64,000 nucleotides of DNA from Martinezella tropici (GTDB lineage Bacteria > Pseudomonadota > Alphaproteobacteria > Rhizobiales > Rhizobiaceae). The position numbers and the translations under genes are program-made. The notes under the pieces are model-generated. The model had not been told where the DNA came from. It searched no databases and saw nothing but the letters and a program-made list of their open reading frames with translations. The stretch covers positions 37,561 through 101,560 of the forward strand of contig JUHI01000024.1 in NCBI GenBank assembly GCA_000799755.1. Reading direction: 5' to 3'. Below, piece after piece: positions 45,231 through 54,007 of the stretch (its first letter is position 1; each line of letters begins with the position of its first letter).

Positions 45231-46112
45231 TCAAAGCGCGCCGAGTTTGCGGAGAACTTCCGCGATTTCGCTGCGCGAGGCCTCGCCAAGCGGGAGCTGC
45301 GGCTGCATCGGCGCGCCGACCGCAAAGCCCTGCAGCTCTAGCGCCGTCTTGATGCAGGCGGCGATCGAATATTTCGCGAAGATCTCGTTGACCTGCCAAA
45401 GCGGCCGCTGCAGTTCCATCGCCCTTGTCCAATCACCGGCATTGGCCGCCTCATAGAGCGCGATGCTCTGCTTCGGCACGACGCAGGCCGGGCCTGCCAT
45501 CCAGCCGACACCACCGATCATCATCACGCAGACCGGGATATGGGCCGAGGCGGCGAATACCTCCATCCGGCCTTCCGTGCGCTCAATGATCGAAAGAAGA
45601 CGCCCCGTATTGGTCGAGGCATCCTTGATGTAACGGATGTTATCGACCCGGCTCAGCCGCTCAATAACAGGCAGGCTCAGATCGGAACGCTGGAACTGCG
45701 GATTGGTATAGAGCACCACCGGCCGCCCCTTTGCCCCCTTGGCAATGGCGGTGAAGTAGGCTTCGACGCCTTCGTCACTGACCGGAAAATAGGATTCCAG
45801 CACGGCGAGGATGCCGTCGGCTCCCGCCTCGACCATGTACTCGGTCTGGGCGACGGCATCGCTGGTCGATGTCGATGCGACGCCGGCAACGACGGGAACA
45901 CGTCCACGGCTGGCCGTAATCACCGTGTCGACGACGCTGCGGCGCTGATCCCAGTTCAGATAGGCAAATTCGCCCGTGCTCCCAAGCGGCGTCAAGCCAT
46001 GGACCCCTGAGGCAATCAGGTGGTCCACGAGGTCGGTCAACACGCCCTTCATCACCTGACCGGACGGATCGATCGGAGAAACGAGATAGGGAAATACGCC
46101 GCGCAAAGACAT
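45231..46112 (-). CDS. DapA/NanA family aldolase (dihydrodipicolinate synthase-like)
   Basis: A 293-residue class I aldolase. The Schiff-base lysine lies in NIRYIKDAS, the conserved tyrosine in VVLYTNPQF, and the pyruvate-binding loop is LTPLGSTGEFAYL. This catabolic branch splits or forms 2-keto acids; biosynthetic DapA is unlikely because of the nucleoside hydrolase and transporter neighbours. Its substrate may be a sugar acid derived from the imported compound, which would mean the cargo is not a simple nucleoside. It lies 34 bp upstream of nucleoside hydrolase copy 2 and 22 bp downstream of the binding protein. Confidence 0.9.
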   Translation of the reverse strand: MSLRGVFPYLVSPIDPSGQVMKGVLTDLVDHLIASGVHGLTPLGSTGEFAYLNWDQRRSVVDTVITASRGRVPVVAGVASTSTSDAVAQTEYMVEAGADGILAVLESYFPVSDEGVEAYFTAIAKGAKGRPVVLYTNPQFQRSDLSLPVIERLSRVDNIRYIKDASTNTGRLLSIIERTEGRMEVFAASAHIPVCVMMIGGVGWMAGPACVVPKQSIALYEAANAGDWTRAMELQRPLWQVNEIFAKYSIAACIKTALELQGFAVGAPMQPQLPLGEASRSEIAEVLRKLGAL

Positions 46113-46134
46113 GTTCGATCGTCCCTTCGCCGGC

Positions 46135-47685
46135 TCAGTTCGGCTTCACGTAATAGGGAAGCGTGTAGCCATCCGACCGGCCGGGATAAGACAAGTCCTT
46201 TTTCACCGCCCAGGTATTGGCGAGATAGAAGATCGGGATGACGCCAAGATCGTTCATGGCGATCTCGGTTGCCTTGCGAAGCAGCTCCTCGCGCTTACCG
46301 TCATCAAGCGTCGAGCGCGCCTCGTTCAGCGCCTTGTCGAATTCAGGGTTCGAATAGCGTCCGCGGTTGCCCTGCCCGGCCTTGTCTCCGAAGGTTTCGA
46401 GGATCGGGCCGAGTACGCCGGATGCCTCGCCCGTCTCGACCGCCGCACCGCCCATGATGAAGCTGAATTCCAGATTGGATGCCCGAGTGAAGTAAACGCT
46501 GCCCGGCAGGGTCGCAACTTCGGTCTTGATGCCGATGCGGCTGAAGAACTGACCGATCGCCTGGGCGACCTTGGAATCGTTCGGATAGCGATCGTTCGAC
46601 GCGTGGAAGGTCAGCGAGAAGCCGTTGGGATAGCCGGCCTTGGCGAGCAACTCCTTCGCTTTGTTCGGATCGTAAGGATCGACCTTGATGGCTGGATCGT
46701 AACCGAAATAGCCTTCCGGAACTAGCTGCCCGGCGGGCACGCCCTGCCCGTCCATGATGCGGTCGACGAGCGCTTCGCGATTGATCGAAAGCGAAAGCGC
46801 ACGGCGCACCTCGGGCTTCAACAGCGGGTTCTTGCCATCGGGCCCCTTGGCGAACGGCGACACGTCGCGCGCCTGATCCATATGCAGATACATGATCCGG
46901 TTGCCGGCGACATTGACGACCTTCAACTGATCGGAAGCCTGCAGGCGACGCGTGTCGGCCGTCGGGATGCTTTCGATCATATCGACATCGCCGGCAAGCA
47001 TTGCGGCAACACGGGCGCTGCTGTTCTTGAAGATCTTGAACGTGACCTTGTCCCAGGCAGCCTTTTCGCCCCAATAGGCGTCGTTGCGTGCCAGCACGAC
47101 GTTGTCGTCGGGTGTCCATGAGACAAACTTGAACGGACCCGTGCCGACTACCCCCTTGCCGGAATTCATCTCTTCCGTCGTGGTATCTCGCATCTTGGCC
47201 GGCAGGATCGCGATACGGCTGAGGTTGTTCAGCAGCAAAGGCGTCGGTCCGTCGGTCTTGATGCGGACCGTCAGCGGATCGACCGCGGTGACCTCGGTGA
47301 TCGCCTTGACATAGGCGGCAAAAGAACTCGGGCTGTTTTTCGACGCAAGCGGAACCCGCTTGATGCTGGCAACGACGTCATCTGCGGTAAAATCGCTTCC
47401 GTCGTGGAACTTCACATTCGGACGGAGCTTGAACTCCCAGGTCGTGTCGTCGATCGTCTTCCAGGACAGCGCCAGCGCCGGCTGAAGCCGCTGCTTCTCG
47501 TCCTGATTGACGAGGCCATCGAAAATATTGCGCGCCATCGCGCTGTTCGGACCGACGACGTAAAATTGCGGGTCCATCGACGTCGTCGAGGCGGCAAGGC
47601 CAACGGTCAGGTCCCGGGCGTGGCTTATGAGTGGCATGGCAAGGGCGGATACCGCCAAGACGGCCGCGGCCTTTAGAAATTTCAT
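46135..47685 (-). CDS. Peptide-type ABC transporter substrate-binding protein (DppA/OppA, SBP family 5)
   Basis: A 516-residue exported binding protein with signal peptide MKFLKAAAVLAVSALAMPLISHA. The family 5 pattern is visible: FDGLVNQDEKQRLQPALALSWKTIDDTTWEFKLRPNVKFHDGS (split), GTGPFKFVSWTPDDNVVLARND and LSINREALVDRIMDGQG. It is the first gene of the operon SBP - DapA-like - two nucleoside hydrolases - DppB - DppC - DppDF, divergent from a LysR gene. Ligand specificity is not readable from sequence. Confidence 0.93.
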   Translation of the reverse strand: MKFLKAAAVLAVSALAMPLISHARDLTVGLAASTTSMDPQFYVVGPNSAMARNIFDGLVNQDEKQRLQPALALSWKTIDDTTWEFKLRPNVKFHDGSDFTADDVVASIKRVPLASKNSPSSFAAYVKAITEVTAVDPLTVRIKTDGPTPLLLNNLSRIAILPAKMRDTTTEEMNSGKGVVGTGPFKFVSWTPDDNVVLARNDAYWGEKAAWDKVTFKIFKNSSARVAAMLAGDVDMIESIPTADTRRLQASDQLKVVNVAGNRIMYLHMDQARDVSPFAKGPDGKNPLLKPEVRRALSLSINREALVDRIMDGQGVPAGQLVPEGYFGYDPAIKVDPYDPNKAKELLAKAGYPNGFSLTFHASNDRYPNDSKVAQAIGQFFSRIGIKTEVATLPGSVYFTRASNLEFSFIMGGAAVETGEASGVLGPILETFGDKAGQGNRGRYSNPEFDKALNEARSTLDDGKREELLRKATEIAMNDLGVIPIFYLANTWAVKKDLSYPGRSDGYTLPYYVKPN

Positions 47686-47822
47686 GACGGTGCTCCTCCA
47701 GCGCTTTTTTAAAATCCGCGCTCTCCAAACAGATTTGATCTGCCACTAAAGCGTCTGCTCCAAAAAGAAAAATTGCATTTTGTGTTCGATCCATGCCCTA
47801 ATGTTATGGAGGGGATGCCAGG
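47686..47822. promoter_or_regulatory. Divergent promoter region, nucleoside operon / LysR
   Basis: A 137-bp AT-rich gap (47700-47800). The ATGCCCTAATGTTATGG stretch near 47793-47809 and AAAAAGAAAAATTGCATTTTG (47761-47780) are likely promoter and LysR-binding sequence. The LysR effector would be the imported compound. Confidence 0.4.
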
Positions 47823-48722
47823 ATGCGATTGAAACCAAGGCAAGTGGAAGCGTTCAGAAGCGTAATGATGACGGGGGGCATCACGGCAGCGGCCGATGCC
47901 CTGAACGTCACGCAGCCCGCCGTTAGCCGCCTCATCCGCGACCTCGAGGAAATTCTGGATATTACCCTGTTCGAGCGAGTCGGCGCCCGCCTCGTGCCGA
48001 CGGTCGAGGCGACACAGCTCTTCCGGGAAGTCGAGCGGCTGTATCTCGGCCTTGACCAGATCGCCCAGGCGGCCGACGACATCCGCCGGCACAAGAACAT
48101 CGTCTTGCGCATTGCAAGCGTAACATCGCTCGTCAGACCATATCTCCATCAGGCGATCCTTGATGTCGTCGGCAATCGGCGTGATATTCCGCTGGTCATC
48201 GATGTCGAAAACAGCCGGCACATCTGGGATATGGTCGACAAGAACCGCTACGATCTCGGCTTCGTGTTCGGCTCGCCCCGCATGGCGGACAAGAATGCCG
48301 TTCTCCTGCATAGCTCCCATGCCGTCGCCGCCATGGCGCCGGAACACCGGCTTGCCGCGCGAAAGGTCATCCGACCCGCCGATCTCATGGATGAGCGCGT
48401 GCTGATCCCCGGCCGCAATTCGCCGCTCAGACTGGCGCTCGACCGCGCCTTTTCCGGGCAGGATCATCAGCCGATGAGCACGATGGAAACGTCGATGCTT
48501 AACTGCTGTCATTTCGCGGCGGCAGGCATGGGCGTCGGCATCGTTGACCACACAAGCCTGCAGTCCGCCGGAATCGATATCGTCGCGATCCCGTTCGAAC
48601 CGCAGATCGAGGTCGCCTACTTCGCGATTCGTCCTTCCGGCGCTCACCGCATCTCTATCTTGGACGAACTGATCAAACGAATGAGCGAGCTCGTAGGCTC
48701 AGGTGCAACATCCCCGATCTAG
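47823..48722 (+). CDS. LysR family transcriptional regulator of the nucleoside operon
   Basis: A 299-residue LysR regulator. The helix-turn-helix is RLKPRQVEAFRSVMMTGGIT then AAADALNVTQPAVSRLIRDLEE, and the effector domain begins about residue 95. It resembles regulators of opine and octopine-type catabolic genes in rhizobia (same RQVEAFRSVM start), which are often next to peptide-type transporters. It is divergent from the solute-binding protein gene and is its likely activator. Confidence 0.92.
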   Translation: MRLKPRQVEAFRSVMMTGGITAAADALNVTQPAVSRLIRDLEEILDITLFERVGARLVPTVEATQLFREVERLYLGLDQIAQAADDIRRHKNIVLRIASVTSLVRPYLHQAILDVVGNRRDIPLVIDVENSRHIWDMVDKNRYDLGFVFGSPRMADKNAVLLHSSHAVAAMAPEHRLAARKVIRPADLMDERVLIPGRNSPLRLALDRAFSGQDHQPMSTMETSMLNCCHFAAAGMGVGIVDHTSLQSAGIDIVAIPFEPQIEVAYFAIRPSGAHRISILDELIKRMSELVGSGATSPI

Positions 48723-48724
48723 GC

Positions 48725-49200
48725 CACGGATGGCCTTGCTCGCGCTTGCCATGCAAGTGAAATCGCAGCCTACGGCGGGGCATCGGATGTTCGGCGAGAT
48801 GCCCGTCGATTTCGAGCTCGGGAGTAAAGCCTTACCGGTAGTCCTGAAGTCGAAGCTGCTCGGGCTCCCTTATCTCCGTCGGCTTCCTTCCATTCGTTTT
48901 CATCACATCCCGATTGAAGTCGTTTATTGCCCAACAGACAGCGATAGTTTGAAGATGCGCGGCGTTTTCTATTCCAATTTTCATCAGGAATGTCAGTCGC
49001 CCGGCCAAGGCATTGCGGCATTGCTCGTTGCTGTCGAACCAGGGTTGGCTGACGACGCTGTCCAGCACCTTCTGGAGTGTCGCTGCTTGCTTCGGCGATA
49101 GGTTGCCTCCCGTAAGGTGGCGAAAACGTTCCATCATGCCTCCTTCGAGGACCACTGCCGGTGCGACATCACGGATGGCCTCGCCCTTGCAAGTGAAACT
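48725..49200. repeat. Imperfect direct repeat pair around the 101-aa gene
   Basis: CACGGATGGCCT ... TGCAAGTGAAA occurs at 48725-48761 and again at 49171-49198, with the inner spacer shortened from 14 to about 5 bases. The 12-bp and 11-bp end blocks are identical. The pair brackets the small unknown gene. It may be chance, or the trace of an insertion or duplication. Confidence 0.45.
48832..49137 (-). CDS. Hypothetical protein (101 aa)
   Basis: I do not recognise this family. The 101-residue, helix-rich protein (MMERFRHLTGGNLSPKQAAT at the N terminus, then LDSVVSQPWFDSNEQCRNALAGRL) ends with a basic tail (LRLQDYR). ATG 49137 has AAGGAGG immediately upstream, which supports a real gene. Two imperfect direct repeats (48725-48764 and 49170-49200) lie on either side. 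It is isolated between a LysR gene and an XRE gene. Another open frame on the plus strand at 48703-49101 is its shadow. Confidence 0.6.
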   Translation of the reverse strand: MMERFRHLTGGNLSPKQAATLQKVLDSVVSQPWFDSNEQCRNALAGRLTFLMKIGIENAAHLQTIAVCWAINDFNRDVMKTNGRKPTEIREPEQLRLQDYR

Positions 49201-49438
49201 ACTCTGACACTATTACAGTTCGTTACTTCAGTTTTGCGCGATGGGCGGTCCTTGGCGGCAAGCCGTCGGCCGGATCGACCACGCCTATGTCTGCTGCAAG
49301 CACGTTAGGCAGACAGTCGTTTAAAGCCTACGTCCATTTTTGACACCGCCGGAACGCCAAAAACCCCATCGAGGGGCGGTAAAAGTGCCTCAAGTGCGGT
49401 TGTGGCAATCGATGCTTCAGGTTCTGCCGGCTTGTCGC
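49138..49438. other. Gap before the XRE regulator gene
   Basis: 301 bp. It holds the ribosome site of the 101-aa gene, the second direct-repeat copy, and AT-rich sequence at 49200-49240. No gene or hairpin is convincing. Confidence 0.4.
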
Positions 49439-50314
49439 TCAGCAAGTCCGCTTGCGCTTCATCATTGCGCAGAGCCTCTCCGCGCCGTCTTCGTCGACGG
49501 GTGTATAGACGATCATACGGTCGTCATTGCTGGGGCTTGCCCACCAATTGTTGGATTGCAGCGCCAGGATCGTGCCATCGGCCAAGCGGAATCGCTTTAC
49601 GACATTCTCGATACCTTTGAGCTGATAGCGGTCCCAGACGATGCGGAACTGATCCGAGACGCTCATATAGCGTTCCAGTTGCCGCTCCCAGGCCGGATCG
49701 TCGAGATGCTCCGCCATGGAGGCGCGGAAGAGCGCGGCCATGCTGGCCAGCACCTCGTCGGGGTTTACCTGACTGGCGCGCCAGGCAGGATTGACGAGGG
49801 ACAGATAGATGCAATTGCGATCTTCAAGTGCGATTGCATCGAGATCGACGCCGACGAGACGGCGGTAGGCCTCGTTGAAGCCGCGTATATTGTAGCGCTT
49901 CGTCTGAATCATGGCAGGATAAGGACAGAGCTGATCGAGAATGTGCTGGGTTGCTGCCGTCAGCGGCTCACAAACCCGCGGATTTTCGAACCGGGGCGGG
50001 ATCGGCAGATTGGCCAATCTGAACAGGTGCTCCGTCTCGACTTCGTTGAATTCCAAAGCGTGCGCAACGGAGAGAAGCACGCGCGGCGACACACGGATCG
50101 GCCGGCCCTGCTCGAGCTTCGTATACCAGGTAATGCCGATATCGGCGCGCGAGGCCACTTCTTCCCGCCGCAATCCGGGCGTACGAATGCGCCCCGCACG
50201 GCCAAGGCCCAGCCGCTGCGGGTCGAGAGCTTCCCGTCGTCTTCGCAGCATCTCGCCGAGTTCCTGTGCGCGCGAAGGCATCTGATTGGGGACGATATCG
50301 AGCGTGCCGTGCAT
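49439..50314 (-). CDS. XRE family regulator with MmyB-like ligand-binding domain
   Basis: A 291-residue regulator. The N-terminal helix-turn-helix (RAQELGEMLRRRREALDPQR, then TPGLRREEVASRADIGITWYTKLEQGR, residues about 14-75) is followed by the MmyB-like domain (about 110-280; RYNIRGFNEAYRRLVG, RNCIYLSLVNPAWR and YMSVSDQFRIVWDRYQL). This family is found as a divergent partner of exporters and dehydrogenases and is thought to bind a small hydrophobic ligand, possibly a fatty acid. It is divergent from the MFS gene, and an inverted repeat lies between them. Confidence 0.92.
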   Translation of the reverse strand: MHGTLDIVPNQMPSRAQELGEMLRRRREALDPQRLGLGRAGRIRTPGLRREEVASRADIGITWYTKLEQGRPIRVSPRVLLSVAHALEFNEVETEHLFRLANLPIPPRFENPRVCEPLTAATQHILDQLCPYPAMIQTKRYNIRGFNEAYRRLVGVDLDAIALEDRNCIYLSLVNPAWRASQVNPDEVLASMAALFRASMAEHLDDPAWERQLERYMSVSDQFRIVWDRYQLKGIENVVKRFRLADGTILALQSNNWWASPSNDDRMIVYTPVDEDGAERLCAMMKRKRTC

Positions 50315-50347
50315 TTCACTCTCCAGCCTAATACTTTTTATACCAGT

Positions 50348-50374
50348 CTAAACAGGTATCTTGTACTAGTTTAG
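50348..50374. promoter_or_regulatory. Inverted repeat, probable XRE operator
   Basis: CTAAACAGGTA (50348-50358) and TACTAGTTTAG (50364-50374) pair at 9 of 11 positions around TCTTG. The site lies midway between the XRE gene (ends its start at 50314) and the MFS start (50426), where one protein could control both promoters. Confidence 0.6.
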
Positions 50375-50425
50375 CACGGGTGTAAAACGCTGTGGACTCA
50401 GTTCTGGAAATCCTTTGAGGTCCCC

Positions 50426-51880
50426 ATGTCATCCGCACCAATCCGGCTTGGCCAATTCGGCCTGATGATCCTGCTTGCCGGGCAATTGCTGCTGCAGCTC
50501 GATTTTTCCATCATCAATGTCGGTCTTGCCGCCATCTCCGCCTCGCTGCATGCCGGCGAGACCGAACTCGAACTCTTCGTCGCCGCCTATGGCGTCGCCT
50601 TTGCCGTTTGCCTGGCCATGGGCGCCCGTCTCGGCGACAATTTCGGCCGTCGCCGCATGTTCGGCCTGGCCGTTTTGATGTTCTGCCTCGCTTCGCTTCT
50701 GTGCGGCGTGGCGACTTCAGTCGCCTTTCTTATCGTTGCCCGCGCATTGCAGGGCATTGCGGCAGCGCTCATGGTGCCGCAGGTATTGGCGACCATCCAT
50801 GTCAGCCTGACCGGACGCGATCACGCCCGGGCCGTTTCTCTCTACAGCGCGATCGGCGGCATCGCCTTCATCGTCGGTCAGGTTCTCGGCGGCTTCCTAA
50901 TTTCGGCTGATATCGCCGGGTCCGGCTGGCGCAGCATCTTTCTCATCAACCTGCCGATCTGCATCCTGATCCTGCTCAGCATGTGGCGCCACGTTCCCGA
51001 GACGCGCGGCAAGGGCAGAGTTCCGGTGGATTGGTCCGGCATGATCACGCTGGCGCTTTTGACGCTCTCGGTTCTGCTGCCAACCGCGCTTGGCCCGTCG
51101 CTCCACTGGAATTGGCTTTGCCTGCTCGGCTTCGTCCCGATCCTGCCGCTGGGAGCCCTCCTCTGGCGCATCGAACGCGCCAAGGAGGCACGCGGCGCCT
51201 TCCCGATCCTGCCTCCGTCGCTCACCCGCATCTCCAGCATGCGGTTCGGAGGGCTGATCGCCATACTCTTCTTCACCTGCTGGAGCGGCTTCATGTTCGT
51301 CTTCGCCCTGACGCTGCAGGCAGGTGCCGGGTTGACACCACTGCAATCGGGCAATGCCTTGATCGCGCTCGGCGGCTCCTACTTCATCTCGGCCGCCTTC
51401 GTGACGCGGCGCCTGGCAAACATACGCCGTGAACTCATGCTGGCAATCGGCTGCGTGATCCAGATGACCGGTCTTGCGCTGCTCATCGTGACGCTCAAAA
51501 CGGTCTGGCCGCAGCCGGGCGTCATCAACCTTATTCCGTCCACCGTGCTGATCGGTTTCGGACAGGCTCTGATCGTCAATAGCTTCTACCGGCTCGGGCT
51601 GGCCGACGTGCCGCACGAACATGCCGGCGCCGGCAGCGCCATGCTTGCGACCATGCAGCAGGTGTCATTGGGTCTCGGGCCGGCGATCCTCGGAGCCGTA
51701 TTTGCTCAGGTGCTGCAGCATTCCGGCGCCTATCTCTCGGCCGGGGTAACAGCCGTCACCGTCGAGTTCGGGCTGATGGCCATCCTGCTGATGGCAACGC
51801 TTCTACGCTTGGCGCGGCAGCGCCGTCGGCCCGAAGACGAAGCCGAAATCGACGATACGCTGATCGTCGCGCCCGAATGA
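50426..51880 (+). CDS. MFS transporter, DHA2 family (drug/proton antiporter)
   Basis: A 484-residue major facilitator protein with about 14 membrane helices. Helix 1 carries LAGQLLLQLDFSIINVGLAAISASL, where the D-F-S-I-I-N-V-G-L pattern is the DHA2 (EmrB/QacA) motif D1; the loop after helix 2 has ARLGDNFGRRRMFGLAVLMF (motif A). It should export a toxic or signalling compound in exchange for protons. The divergent XRE/MmyB regulator probably represses it until that compound, or a related ligand, is present. Confidence 0.92.
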   Translation: MSSAPIRLGQFGLMILLAGQLLLQLDFSIINVGLAAISASLHAGETELELFVAAYGVAFAVCLAMGARLGDNFGRRRMFGLAVLMFCLASLLCGVATSVAFLIVARALQGIAAALMVPQVLATIHVSLTGRDHARAVSLYSAIGGIAFIVGQVLGGFLISADIAGSGWRSIFLINLPICILILLSMWRHVPETRGKGRVPVDWSGMITLALLTLSVLLPTALGPSLHWNWLCLLGFVPILPLGALLWRIERAKEARGAFPILPPSLTRISSMRFGGLIAILFFTCWSGFMFVFALTLQAGAGLTPLQSGNALIALGGSYFISAAFVTRRLANIRRELMLAIGCVIQMTGLALLIVTLKTVWPQPGVINLIPSTVLIGFGQALIVNSFYRLGLADVPHEHAGAGSAMLATMQQVSLGLGPAILGAVFAQVLQHSGAYLSAGVTAVTVEFGLMAILLMATLLRLARQRRRPEDEAEIDDTLIVAPE

Positions 51881-51979
51881 TCGGGCCGAGAAGGTGAGCA
51901 ATCTGTCGCTTCAATAGCGAAGTCCGGCCTGTGACCAGGCCGGACCTGCATGTTCGATTATCCCTCCGGCCGGATGCCG

Positions 51980-53764
51980 CTATGCCGGCAGCTGGAAGGC
52001 CCAATTGGCGATCAGCACGATGGCAAGGCCGCCGACGAGCGCCAAGTAGGGCAGAATCCCCGCCTTCCTGACGCCCAAATCCTGACCGACCAGCCCGAGA
52101 TCGTCCATCGCGCCGGCCGGGAACTTGCCGCCATCGCGCACGTAATGCCTGTAGGCAAAGACCGGCAGGATGAGAGCCGCGAAAGCAAAGCCTATCCAGA
52201 GCGCATTGGCATAACCCCAGACCTTGGCGCCGGCGCCAAGGAACAGCGCGTTGACGAAGGCAAGCACGGTATTGAGGCCGATGAGCCAGGACGGAGCTTT
52301 CCACGGACGCTCGACATGGCCGGAGTCCATACGATGTATCCAGCCGGAGTTGAGATTGAGGAAGTTGAAGATAATGTATCCGACGTTGGAGACGGCAAGC
52401 ACGAAGAAATAGCCGCTGGTATCCGACGCGATCGCCAGAAGCGAGAGGTTGAAGGCGAAGTCCGTCCACATCGCTCTCGTCGGCGCACCGTTCTCGTTCA
52501 CATGATCGAGATATTTCGGCAACCAGCCATCCTTTGACCCCTGATAGAGCGTACGCGACGAACCGGCCATCGCGGTCATGATGGCGAGGAACAAGGCCAG
52601 GATCATCAGGATGACAAGCAACTGCGTGACGATCCGACCGGCGCCGATCAGACCGCCGAGCGCTTCGGCAACGCCGGTGCCGTCAACGATGCCCGGCGCC
52701 AGCATGCCGGCATGGCCGAGCACGCCCTGAAAAGCAAAGGGCACCAGGAAGAAGAAGATGCAGCAGGCAAGGCCTGAATAGAAGATCGCCTTGAATGTGT
52801 CCGTCTTCGGGTTCTTCAGTTCTCGCGTATAGCAGACCGCGGTTTCGAAACCATAGGTCGACCAGGCGGCGATATAGAGGCCACCGAGGAAGAGCGTCCA
52901 GCCGCCATTGCTCCAGGTTCCATCCGTACCCGCATAGGCGGCCGTTGGCGGCACCAGCCCGGTAACGTTGGATGACATGATCTGGCCGCTGACGATCGGA
53001 TAGATGCCGATAATGAGCAATGGCACGAGAACGATGATGGCCAGCCACTTCTGCACGCTCGCCGTCTCGGAAATGCCGCGATGCTGGATCGCGAAAATAA
53101 TCAGCATCAAGATGCCGCCGATGAAGAAAGTGGCGTTGATATTGGCGGTCGCAAGGAATGGAATGTTGAAGGTCAAAAGCGACCAGTTGCGAATGGCCGG
53201 CGTCAGGGCGGCGACGCCGTCAGCACTTAAAAGTGCTTTGACCGCATCCGCCGGCGAGGTGCCGGCATGGGCGGCAATATATTCCGCCACCCGCGGGCTA
53301 TCGACGGTGATAGAACTGGCGTGCGCGCTGATCCAGCTGATCACGGCCTGCGAATCCGCAGCCGGTATCGGGAAGAAGGCATTGAGGATATAGCCGGCCG
53401 CAATGGCGCAGCCGAGGGACAGCACCGGCGACCAGGCAAACCAGTTGCACCAGACCGAAAGCGGCGCGATAAATTTCGAGTATCGCAGCCAGGCCGTCGC
53501 GCCATAAACCGAGGCGCCGCCGGACTTGTTGCCGAACATGCCGGCAATTTCGGCATAGGTGAAGGATTGCAGGAACCCCATGACCATCGAGATGATCCAG
53601 ACGACGAAGGCAAGCTTGCCCGTCGTTCCGGCGATGCCGCCGATGGAGAAAAGAACAAGTGGCGGTACGCCTGCTGCCACCCAGAACGCGCCCTTCCAGT
53701 CAAGCGCGCGTATAAGCTTACCTTCGGTGCCGGCAGAAGCGCCGGCGTCCACGATGTCTGTCAT
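51980..53764 (-). CDS. APC family permease (amino acid/polyamine type), candidate methylamine transporter
   Basis: A 594-residue inner-membrane permease with about 12-14 helices and an unusually long periplasmic insert (about residues 135-205). The APC signature is visible in FWVAAGVPPLVLFSIGGIAG (helix 1), GMFGNKSGGASVYGATAW and GFETAVCYTRELKNPKTDTFKAIFYS. ATG 53764 is chosen because an upstream extension to 53833 lacks a ribosome site. It is divergent from tdm across 243 bp. Amino acid permeases neighbour tmm/tdm genes in methylotrophs, so import of trimethylamine or TMAO is the best guess. No sequence feature shows this directly. Confidence 0.85.
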   Translation of the reverse strand: MTDIVDAGASAGTEGKLIRALDWKGAFWVAAGVPPLVLFSIGGIAGTTGKLAFVVWIISMVMGFLQSFTYAEIAGMFGNKSGGASVYGATAWLRYSKFIAPLSVWCNWFAWSPVLSLGCAIAAGYILNAFFPIPAADSQAVISWISAHASSITVDSPRVAEYIAAHAGTSPADAVKALLSADGVAALTPAIRNWSLLTFNIPFLATANINATFFIGGILMLIIFAIQHRGISETASVQKWLAIIVLVPLLIIGIYPIVSGQIMSSNVTGLVPPTAAYAGTDGTWSNGGWTLFLGGLYIAAWSTYGFETAVCYTRELKNPKTDTFKAIFYSGLACCIFFFLVPFAFQGVLGHAGMLAPGIVDGTGVAEALGGLIGAGRIVTQLLVILMILALFLAIMTAMAGSSRTLYQGSKDGWLPKYLDHVNENGAPTRAMWTDFAFNLSLLAIASDTSGYFFVLAVSNVGYIIFNFLNLNSGWIHRMDSGHVERPWKAPSWLIGLNTVLAFVNALFLGAGAKVWGYANALWIGFAFAALILPVFAYRHYVRDGGKFPAGAMDDLGLVGQDLGVRKAGILPYLALVGGLAIVLIANWAFQLPA

Positions 53765-54007
53765 TGTTGGTATTCCCCATCTTTGTTCCGGACGTATCTT
53801 TGTACGTCTCCCTGAACGTGCCTCCCATGGCATTGCGGGGCCTGCTGGAGGTTTTCATGAGCCGAGTCTGTGCGCGGGTTTCCAGATGCATGCCCTTTAT
53901 ACATAGTGAAGATATTTTCTTTCTAGTCAATATCTCTTTACTTTCAGACGGCATTTTGTCAGCATGATTCCGGTGTCCTGACGGACGTCATTTCCCGAGA
54001 GGGCCCA
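53765..54007. promoter_or_regulatory. Divergent APC permease / tdm promoter region
   Basis: A 243-bp AT-rich gap. On the minus strand TTGACT (53925-53930) and ACTATG (53902-53907), 17 bp apart, form a plausible promoter for the permease. The segment 53908-53939 (AGATATTTTC / TTTCTAGTCAATATC) resembles 63231-63262 upstream of the gcvT-dmm-tmm operon. GATATT ... AATATC (53911-53916 / 53929-53934) is a small dyad. Confidence 0.5.

Noticed and set aside
48703..49101. Plus-strand open frame of 132 codons
   Set aside because: It is the shadow of the 101-aa minus-strand gene, which has a strong ribosome site, and it lacks a ribosome site of its own.
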